This document shows positions 55,836 to 64,000 of a stretch of 64,000 nt of DNA, piece by piece. The DNA lies in NCBI GenBank assembly GCA_949130495.1, contig OX422221.1:479673159-479737158 (forward strand), in the 5' to 3' direction. The notes under the pieces were generated by a model. It had not been told where the DNA came from. It ran no database searches and saw only the letters and a list, made by a program, of their open reading frames with translations. The number at the start of each line of letters is the position of its first letter. The first letter of the stretch is position 1. This DNA comes from Sambucus nigra (taxonomy: Eukaryota; Streptophyta; Magnoliopsida; Dipsacales; Adoxaceae). Made by a program: the position numbers and the translations under genes.

Positions 55836-57115
55836 ACCTCTACTTAAGGTCCTCTGAATTGATCTAAACCGTCATAATTAGTCACCTCTACTTAAGGTCC
55901 CCAGAATTGATCTCGACCCATAGAATTGATAACTCCTACTTAATCCCTTAGATTTGCATTGACCTAAGAAATTGGTTTCTCCTACTTAAGCCCTCAAAAT
56001 TGGCTTCGACCCTCAGAACTAGTCACCCCTACTTAAGGCCTTAGAATTAGCTTCGACCTGCAAAATTAGTCACCGTTACTTACGATCCTCAAAATTGTCC
56101 TCGACCCTTAGAATTGACTTCGACTCGTAGAATCGGTCACCTCTACTTAAGGTCCTTAAACTTAACCTCTACCCTCAAAATTGGTCGCCATACTTAAGAT
56201 GTCCTCAGAATTAACCTCAGCCCTTAGAATTAGCTTCTACCAGAAGAATTGGTAACCTTTACCTAAGATCCTTAGAATTGACCTTAACCCAAATAATTGG
56301 TCGCTCCCACTTTAGTCTTCGAAATTCTCTTCGACACGCAGAATTGGTCACCTCCACTCAAGTCCTCAGAATTGGCTTCGACCTGCAGAATTGGTTACTC
56401 CCACTTAAGCCCTAAGAATTGGCTTCGACCCTCAAAATGTGTTGTTTCAACTTAAGGTACTCAAAATTGACCTCGACCCTCAGAATTAATCATACCTACT
56501 TAATCCCTTATTATTGGCTTTGACCTATAAAAATTTTCACTCCAACTTAAGGTCCCTATAATTGACCTTGACCCTTAGAATTGGTCACCTCTACTTAAGG
56601 TCCTCAGAATTGACCTCGACCCTCATAATTGGTCACTCCCACTTAAGATCCTGAGAATTGACCTCGACCCTTTGAATTGGTCGCTCCCCATCTAAGGTCC
56701 TCAGAATTTTTCTCGACCCTCAGAATTCGTTATTCCCACTTAAAGTCCTCAGAATTAACATCGATCGTAAGAATTGGTTGATCCTAATTAATCCCTCATA
56801 ATTAGTTTCGACTCGTAAATTTGGTCACTCCAACTTAAAGTCCTCAAAATTGACTTAGTGCCTCAGAAGTAGAGTCTCCAAATTAAGGTCCTAAGAATTG
56901 AACTCGACCCTCAGAATTTGTCGTTCCCGCTTAAGGTCCTCAGAATTAAGCTCGACCTTCAAAATTGGTCGCTCCCATTCAAGGTTCTTAGAATTCACCT
57001 CGACCCTCAAAATTGGTCTATCTCATTCAAGGTCCTCAGAATTAACCTCATCCCTCAGAATCGTCTATCCCTAGAATTACCTTAGGTCCTCAAAATGTGT
57101 CTCAAACCTATGAAT
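55836..57115 (+). repeat. Tandem array of a 48-bp unit, about 26 copies
   Basis: The consensus unit can be read as GACCCTCAGAATTGGTCACT then CCCACTTAAGGTCCTCAGAA then TTGACCTC. It contains two related halves, each with CCTCAGAATTG. Copies differ at many positions but keep phase. It sits between the antisense genes and the LTR at 57226, the hypervariable 3' region where Tat elements are known to carry tandem repeats that can seed satellites. Confidence 0.92.
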
Positions 57116-58427
57116 AGGTCACCCTCATCCCTTCTTGGTCCTCTGAATCGTCTTCCTTCCCAAAACATCATGTGGTGTCTAGTCGACATCTTTCACTTAT
57201 TCTAAGCTCATCTGTCAAGGGTATCTGTAGACACCACATTCTAGAACCCCCCTAAGTCTTTATTTAGGTCCCTATAACCTCCTCATTTCATTTTAAGCCC
57301 TAGGTCACACTCCGAGTATCGATTTAGAGGCCATCGGGAGCTCTCGAGCCCCGTTTTACTCTATTAACTCTATCTTCAAGGAGAAGGATCGATGAATCTT
57401 CAAAGGGATCTAAATCCCCTTTCTAATATTTTATCTCATGTGTGAATCGGCATAACGGTTCAAACGAACGGATCATTTTACAATCGAAAATTGATCTAGA
57501 GGCCACATGGCACTCCCAAGCCAAGATTTGACCCCAATCAACTTCATCATTTGAGCGAAAGCTTTTTGGATCCTTGAAGGGCACTAAAACCCCTTTTCAA
57601 CGATCTGATCTACGTGAGAACTGGCATAACCATTTTCCCTCAAAAATTAATCTAGCAGCCACCGGGCGGTCCCGAGCTCCGTTTAACCAAGGTCAACTTT
57701 TGAGCTCAAACGAGACTGAATGAATCTTTGAAGGTCACTAAATACCCTTTCCAGCGGTCTACCACGTGAACAACTCAGCCTTATGGTACATATGAATGAT
57801 CCGTTTTACTTAGAAAGTCTACCGAGCGCTTCCGAGTCCCATTTGAATCTATGGGATAAACCCCACCCTTATGTCGCATATGAACTAATCGCACTTTGAT
57901 GACTTTATAGGCTACGTAGGCGTTTCGTGCTAAAGCCTGAGACTCGAGTCCAATTTTATAATTTTCTGATATTTCCAATTCCGTATTTGCATCCTTTTCA
58001 TTTATACATTATTCAATATATATAATATTTGTGATTCATATCGATGTTCTATCTAACAAATATTATTGTTTCATTATAATGATCAGTATCTCAATAATCG
58101 CATACATCGTATTTTCTAGATATTATTTTAAGAACATTCCTATGGATGACCTCACTCTATTGTTTCCTTGATATGAGTTGGACGATTTCGATCTCTATTT
58201 ATATATACACGCACACACACTTCACAGGAAAATTATGGTAAATAGTAACACAAGCCCATGAGAGACCAAAAGGGCAGGATGGGTGCCTAACACCTTCCCA
58301 TTCCGTAACTTAGCTCCTAAACCTCTTAACTATTGATTTTATAAGCATCAGTTTATCTTTGATGCTACTCTCTTGAGGCAATGACGTGTTCTTTTTACTA
58401 TTTTGTGCACAATAGGCTGGTGACTGC

Positions 58428-58435
58428 ATCTCTTT
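58428..58435. repeat. TSD of hAT MITE, left copy (ATCTCTTT)
   Basis: Exact 8-bp match to 58602-58609. Confidence 0.92.
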
Positions 58436-58601
58436 TAAGGGTGGAAATTCGGGTTAGTCGTGTCATTTTCGAGTTGCGTTGATTTTGATTTGAGTATAAG
58501 TCTTGGATACTCTTAAATATATACAAACTAATCGTGTCATGTTCGGGTCATTTCAGGTTATTACCATAAACAGGTTATCGCGTAAAAAATTTCCAGCCCT
58601 A
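58436..58601. mobile_element. hAT-type MITE, 166 bp
   Basis: Terminal inverted repeats TAAGGGTGGAAATT and, in reverse complement, TAGGGCTGGAAATT. The element is flanked by an exact 8-bp duplication ATCTCTTT, the TSD length of hAT transposons. The TAGGG.TGGAAA-type end is usual for plant hAT MITEs. No coding capacity. The interior contains GGGTTAGTCGTGTCATTTTC and GTCATGTTCGGGTCATTTCA, a shared word pattern. It inserted into the Tat/Ogre-like LTR region. Confidence 0.9.
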
Positions 58602-58609
58602 ATCTCTTT
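58602..58609. repeat. TSD of hAT MITE, right copy (ATCTCTTT)
   Basis: Exact match to 58428-58435. Confidence 0.92.
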
Positions 58610-58703
58610 ACATTACCCCACATCGACGACGACCGAAATACTCCTAGGAAGAGGGCGCGAGACCATTTCTCCTTTATCCCCCGAAAAGGAGATGGGATGG
58701 CCA

Positions 58704-58771
58704 CTTCATGAATGTAATTTAAAATGATAAAATTAATTTAATTTTAATACTAAAAAATATGGAGTGTTACA
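58704..58771 (-). repeat. First about 68 bp of a chromovirus LTR, truncated
   Basis: On the minus strand starts TGTAACACTCCATATTTTTT after a purine tract, and is cut off near 58704 at the junction with the Tat/Ogre-like LTR. Confidence 0.65.
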
Positions 58772-58783
58772 TACTTCCCCCTT
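58772..58783 (-). other. Polypurine tract of truncated chromovirus
   Basis: On the minus strand AAGGGGGAAGTA, preceded by TTTTGAGGGAGAAATTCC, which mirrors the GAATTTCGGGACGAAATTTC signature at 1777-1811. Confidence 0.75.
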
Positions 58784-60022
58784 GCAAAGGAATTTCTCCC
58801 TCAAAATTAGGATGTACCTGCTATGAACAACTTTGGATACTGCTCATGCATGTCATCCTCTCGCTCCCACATTCACTCGTCAATATTATGGCAACCCCAC
58901 TGAACTTGAACTGAGGTTACCACATTATACCACATTATACCACACCTTACGATCACTACGATCAAGTACCGCCACTGGTCTCTCCTCGTATGAGATATTT
59001 GACTGCAAGTCGATCTCCTCTAATGGGATATGATAATAATCCCTCTCATTCCGTTGGTACCTCTTCAGCAATGACACGTGGAACACGTCATGACTTCATT
59101 GTAAGTTCTCCGATATTCTCAACCTATATGCCACTGCCCCCACCCTCAGGATATTCAAAACTGATCCCACATATATTGGTGTTAGCTTCCCCTTCTTTCC
59201 GAACCTCATAACTCCCTTAATAGGAGACACCCACACCAAAACTTGGTCACTAACCTCAAGCTCAATGTGCCTCCTATCTGCATCGACATAACTCTTCTAC
59301 CTATCTTGAGCTATATGGATGCACCCTCAAATCATCTGAATATTGGAAGTGGTGTCGTAAATAATATCTAGCCCTAATAGTTTGTTCTCCCCCACCTTTA
59401 ACCAACAAGCGATCGAACGATAAGGCCATCGATACAAGGTGTCAAAGGGTGCCATGCCGATGGTAAACTGGTAGGAGTTGTTATACGCAAACTCCACCAA
59501 AGGAATGTACTATTCCCATCCTCTCCCGAAGTCAGGTATTCACATCCTCAGAGTATTCTCTAGCATCTGATTAAATCACTCCATCATCCTATCAGTTTTT
59601 GGATGATACGTTGAGCTCAATCATAAATTTGTACCCATATCCTCTTAGAAGATATATCAATCATAAATCTATACTCGTGTAGCTGCACTATCTCATCGAT
59701 GAATAACTGTGCACATTTCCTCGTATAAAAATTTGTACGAATCGAAAGAAAATGGGTCACCTTAGTCCACCGATCCACTATCACCCATGTGGAGTCTTGA
59801 CCTCCATCCGATATCAGTAGACCAATAATGAAATCCATGGATATGGTCTCCCATTTCCACTGGAATTTTCGAGTGGCTATAACATCCCTGCCGGTCTCTT
59901 TTGGTCTACCTTCACTAGCTGGCATGTAGCATACTTCGAGATGAAATCTGCTATGTCCCGCTTCATTCCCAACCACCAATACTACCTATGAATATCATAG
60001 TATATCTTATCCCCAATGAGAT
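58784..60022 (-). pseudogene. Chromovirus integrase, C-terminal pol, decayed
   Basis: From the cut at 60022 leftwards: IYYDIHRxYWWLGMKRDIAD and CQLVKVDQKRPAGML (zinc-binding segment), then SMDFIIGLL (first Asp) and STWVIVDRWTKVTHFLSIRT. The 120-codon frame 59617-59979 is followed by broken frames through the rest of integrase. Later pieces such as GGTLSLRLVTKFWCGCLLL lie near 59280-59220. A chromodomain is not clearly readable before the polypurine tract. It is a Tekay-like chromovirus by LTR start and tract. It is truncated on both sides: LTR E at 60023 and a deletion in the 3' LTR. Confidence 0.83.
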
Positions 60023-60552
60023 TGTAATACCCCATATTTTTAAAGGTATTTAAATTACACTGTGGATGTAATTTGGTAATTTGATGAATTACTGTGAATA
60101 GTAATTCTGGGATTTATAAGTGAAATTAAATAAATTTAATAATATAAAGTGAATAGTAAATATTAGTTTTCGAGTGTCGGATAAATATTTATATAGATTA
60201 TATTTTTCTTACGATACTAAGTATATGAGTATATTATTTTTATTACATGTCGTAGTTGGGTAAATTGACAAAGGAAAATATTTTAAATTGGAAAATACGC
60301 TTATTGAACGTGTCGGGTCAAAATAGTAAATTTTAGTTAAGTGACTCGGATGGAGATTTTGACTCCTACATTGGGTTCGGAATGGTCGAGATAGTCAAAA
60401 TAGAGTACCCGGGGGTAGTATTTGGGTTCCGAACATTTTTGGACTAGTAGAGACTCGTAAATGAGTACACGAGTCATTTAACAATTGGGTATATACCCAA
60501 TTTTGGGTTTAAGAGAAAGAAGCCCTCTTTTATTTCCCCAAACCTTCCCTAA

Positions 60553-60612
60553 GAGAGAGAGAGAAAAAGAAGAGAGAAGGGAGAGAAGAAGAAGAGAAAA
60601 AAGAAGAGATTT
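60553..60612 (+). repeat. GA-rich tract in LTR E
   Basis: AGAGAGAGAGAAAAAGAAGA and onward, about 60 bp nearly all purine. Equivalent tracts lie about 480-600 bp into LTRs A, B and D. Confidence 0.9.
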
Positions 60613-62839
60613 CCGGCCAAAATTCGCGGAATTCGACTCGGGGTAGTCGGATTTAATCCACGAGGAAACTGTTTAACTTTCTATATGATTTAGTGTGTTA
60701 ATATCTCATATTGTAGTTGGTATAAAACTAAAGTTTTTGGGTTGAAATTTCGTGGATCAAACGGGTTTTCGGAAGATTAAAACGGATATAACTCGATTAA
60801 TACCGAAGTTCAAAAACATGGAATTTATTGAAATCAATTGTTGGTTCTGGGTTCTAGGATGATTAGAACCCTTTTTATATGTGTATTTATGGTTATTTGA
60901 GGTTGGTTGATGATGAGAGAGGAGATAAAAAGCTTGGAGGTGCTTTAATGGAGATTTGGATTTTGGGAGAAGAAGGTGAATAGTGATGAGCGTCACTTCC
61001 GGACTGTTTCGGATAGGAAGACAGCCGATTTAGCTCTCGATCAAAACATGGAAGTTTTAGATCTTTTCGATACGGTCACGTTGCCATAGAACGCGTATTT
61101 TTCTGATTTTTTTTCGAATTGTTATGATTTTTATAAGATGGTAGTTCCGGGGTGAAATCATCAACTCGGAAATGCACTCGGAAATTGGAAAAATTAAAGG
61201 CTAAAATTGTTTGGAGATAAATATTTGGGGTTCCTAAAAATAGTGTGGGGACTTCTAAGTAATGTTTTTTAGTAAAGCGTGTACCTTGGGTTAGTTGAAA
61301 GTAAAATCCAAGATTTACCCCAATAGGGGTGTTCATGATGAATAATACTTAAAGAGGTATTTAGGTGGGTAATTTTATATAAGTAATTGTGAGCATAGAA
61401 AAGGTATTTATATATACCGACTATGGCTAAGTAAAATCCTACGAGGAGACTAAGATAAAATTTAGGATACATACTCCAAAGAATTTAACAATTACCATAT
61501 GCGTCTATGGACGACGATTATTATAAGTGAGGAGATACTTAAGGAATTAAGAGACGTAGTGCGTATACTAATTAATTATTATTAATTGGTACATTTAGGA
61601 ATTAATTTTACAAATTGTTATGAAGTGATTAGGAAGTGATTTGAGTATCAAATAAGAGAGTACGTATTGGAGTAGTATTTTAAGTGTATGAATCGTTATA
61701 TTATTAGTAAAGGGGAACACTTGAGGTTATTGGCCATTGCTATACAGCTGGGAATTTATAGCCATATGATATTGAGAAGTGATTTAGATTTTATAGAAGA
61801 TGTCGTTAAATTATATATATATATAAAACAAATAAATACATAACGATGTTATTGGGGTTATCATCGTACAGTGAGAAAAGTTATAAAATAAAATATATTG
61901 AGGATTATTTATAATCGATAAATGCGTAGGATATTCGAGATATACAAATATTACGTATGAAACTTATTATATGGGCTATGCGTATGCCCTAATATTATTA
62001 TACATATAGGTTAATTAGAAACCTATGGAAAATTATATATAGGTGAGATAATACCCATTGCCATCATATGGTTGTGTAAATAAATCATTGATGTTATATT
62101 TATATAAGTGGAAATGTTTGCCTACATTATTGTTTATTATGTGTATGACATACCTACCATACTTGCTATCACGGGAGGACAACTTTCGAAAGAGGACAAT
62201 CTTATCCTTTGTTGCCTTTGGGGAGATTTAGATTTTGTACCTCTAGAACATATGGCGTTGAATGGCTTATTTTGAGTTAATAATACTGCGGACCATGGGA
62301 GCGTAGGTATGTGCGTGACCCGTGGGATCGGGGACTATGTTCGCCTCAAGTATGTGTGATTTTGGCTTATTGATACGGTTCCTGAGTGATTCGTAACACG
62401 TGATCCTAATGTACGTGATGTACCGGGATGAGATAGCAGAGTATGAGTTCACCACAGTTTATTTCAGGGGTGCCAGTGTGTTTATATGTACTGAGAATAA
62501 AATACATGTACACTTGTGATGTTCCACCGTTGCTTAGTAAATGAAAATGACTAAGCTACTTATATAATAGCTCGGTGGATTGATTATTATACTTGTTGCG
62601 TATAGTATATTGTTATATATGAGATGAGTTATCATATAATGTAACTTTGTATAAAAAGGTAAAAGAACGAATAGAATGTGATACTACTTCCGGTAAATTT
62701 ATATCCGGATGGTTACGAATTATGAATCATAAGTCAGTGAGAACTAAATATATATATATACAGGATGATATAAAATGTTTCATGTACTGAGGGCCTAATG
62801 GATCCCGATGATCAACATTATCACGTAGTTGTGTATTGT

Positions 62840-62858
62840 GGGGGGGGGGGGGGGGGGG
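62840..62858 (+). repeat. (G)19 homopolymer in LTR E
   Basis: Nineteen consecutive G. Potential G-quadruplex or assembly-sensitive site. Confidence 0.95.
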
Positions 62859-63163
62859 TTCCTTGTTTGGATTTCTCTTTGCGAGACACTCCACGCACGA
62901 ATGTAACATAATGTTGAGAATAGGGATAAGTTTAGTCCTTCGTACTTAGATTAATACGTATTATTAGAAGATAGTAATGACATTTGTTAGGCAGGCTAGT
63001 TTAACTAGGTTTTTAAAAGATATGCGATAGTTGTGCTCTAATAGAAGAGGGGTGAGGTGTATCTCATGAGAGTGCGATACCAGTTTAAATATGAGAAATA
63101 TCATATCTTAAAAATATGGACAAACTTGGGCTCTGACCCATTTCTCTATTTTCCCCTCTCTTG

Positions 63164-63192
63164 TTATATATATATATATATATATATATATA
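63164..63192. repeat. (TA)n microsatellite in LTR E
   Basis: About 14 TA units; a shorter TA run is at 62750-62760. Confidence 0.95.
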
Positions 63193-63269
63193 GGTGTCCA
63201 AACACAGGGACGCCTTGATGATGATTCCTTTGAGTCAGACGTTTACTGCAGTAGTAGCTGTGGATGCAA

Positions 63270-64000
63270 TGTAATGACCCAAATTTTATATGTTCATATA
63301 TATAGTTTTAAATGTTGTATTATTTCATATGTGATATGAATAATGTTAATTTATTGTTTTAATCAAATCCTCCCTTCAGAAATCAGGAAATATCAAATTA
63401 GTTACAAACATAAAATTTTAAAAGGACAATCGAGTGAGAAGATATCGTCTTTTATAAACAATGGGTAAGTAGTCATTTACCCTTAAATGATATTTTGTCT
63501 TACATAGTTGCCACATGTCATACTTTGATTAGACCAAGAGGAGGTTACTTTGGATGACTTAAACACTTTAAAATAACCCCCTTCTTCATCAAAATGGATT
63601 AAACCAAAGTTTTATAGCATATCCTAAGCTAAATGATAAGTTTTGGGGTAGAAAATGAAATTTTATGAAACATTAATGACTTAATTTTAAATAAAGAAAG
63701 TTTGAAGGACTAAAATGAAAATATATAAAGTACCATTTTAATAAATAAAATATTTTCAAGGACCTCTAAGAAATATTGAAAATGTATGGTGTAAAATTAC
63801 TAAAATACCCTTCAAGTGTAAAATGACCCTTATACCCTTACTAACTTTGCACCTTGTGCTTTCCACCTCATGCTTCATTTGGACACATCCCCCACACATG
63901 TGTTGCATTTATAGGAAAGGATAAAACTTATGTCAATCCTTTATAAAAGATAAAACACATGTCGCGGCCTGGTAAATTAAGACTGCAAGATAGCCCCGTT
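63270..64000 (+). repeat. LTR F: start of another gypsy-like LTR, runs off window
   Basis: TGTAATGACCCAAATTTTAT at 63270 resembles the TGTAATACCCC start of the other LTRs and interrupts LTR E, whose homology to LTR B stops at about 63264. No ORF follows to the window end. The preceding bases TGCAA are a candidate TSD whose partner is outside. Confidence 0.6.

Larger units (their letters stand above)
57226..58703 (+). repeat. LTR of Tat/Ogre-like element (TGTAGACACC type), right edge unclear
   Basis: Starts TGTAGACACCACATTCTAGA after AAGGGTATC. It carries three to four loosely repeated blocks (ACCGGGCGGTCCCGAGC, GCCATCGGGAGCTCTCGAGCC) and GGGTGCCTAACACCTTCCCA, which I associate with Ogre-like LTR ends. 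At 58418-58435 it reads TGGTGACTGCATCTC, resembling an Ogre-type primer site, so the true LTR may end near 58417. It is broken by a MITE at 58436 and by the junction with a chromovirus at about 58704. Confidence 0.6.
60023..63269 (+). repeat. LTR E: Tekay-like LTR (at least 3247 bp), 3' end cut by LTR F
   Basis: Starts TGTAATACCCCATATTTTTA inside the chromovirus integrase. Shares with LTRs A and B the block TCGAGATAGTCAAAATAGAG (60388), a GA-rich tract at 60553-60610, TACCATACTTGCTATCACGG (62156), GAGCGTAGGTATGTGCGTGA (62299) and CACAGGGACGCC near 63205. It ends at CTGTGGA, about 0.5 kb before the expected end, where another LTR starts. Confidence 0.8.

Overview
The window is plant nuclear DNA (angiosperm; the species cannot be named from sequence alone). 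It is AT-rich and built almost entirely of long terminal repeat (LTR) retrotransposons nested in one another. I found no convincing host gene, tRNA, rRNA or CRISPR array. The plant assignment rests on the lineages present: Ty3/gypsy Tat-type elements with antisense genes, chromovirus LTRs of about 3 kb starting TGTAATACCCC, Ty1/copia Sirevirus and Tnt1/Angela-like elements, a DUF4283 fragment and a hAT-type MITE.

Layout. 1-4812: non-coding interior, polypurine tract and 3' LTR of a Tekay-like gypsy element, inserted into a minus-strand copia element (4813-8398) with a primer binding site (PBS) and 5' LTR. 8640-9440: decayed DUF4283 (LINE ORF1-like) fragment. 9440-11755: AT-rich DNA with a very degenerate short-period repeat. 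11756-25394: complete minus-strand Tat-lineage element with two 418-bp LTRs (about 94% identical), a near-perfect 5-bp target site duplication (TSD), PBS, gag, protease, RT, two RNase H domains and integrase, plus a spliced gene on the opposite strand between integrase and 3' LTR. A solo Tekay-like LTR (16137-19039, TSD CACAC) sits inside it. 25395-27100: AT-rich DNA. 27105-30243: second minus-strand copia (LTR, RNase H, RT), cut by a minus-strand Sirevirus (30244-37492), itself cut by a partial Tekay-like LTR (37493-39202).

39203-58703: remains of a second, plus-strand Tat/Ogre-like element. Its integrase is split by a young, complete, gag-only Sirevirus-like element (39510-46447, TSD GAGAC, LTRs about 98% identical, a TR-GAG). 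Downstream lie antisense genes with plant-mobile-domain-like sequence, a solo LTR (48137-51694), an array of about 26 copies of a 48-bp repeat, and an LTR of the TGTAGACACC type carrying a hAT MITE with a perfect 8-bp TSD. 58704-60022: truncated minus-strand chromovirus. 60023-63269: another Tekay-like LTR, cut by a further LTR start at 63270 that runs off the window.

Functionally this is a TE graveyard with a few recent arrivals. The most interesting points are the gag-only element, antisense spliced genes in both Tat elements, and clusters of the palindrome TCGTTCGAACGA shared by LTRs of both the copia and gypsy superfamilies.
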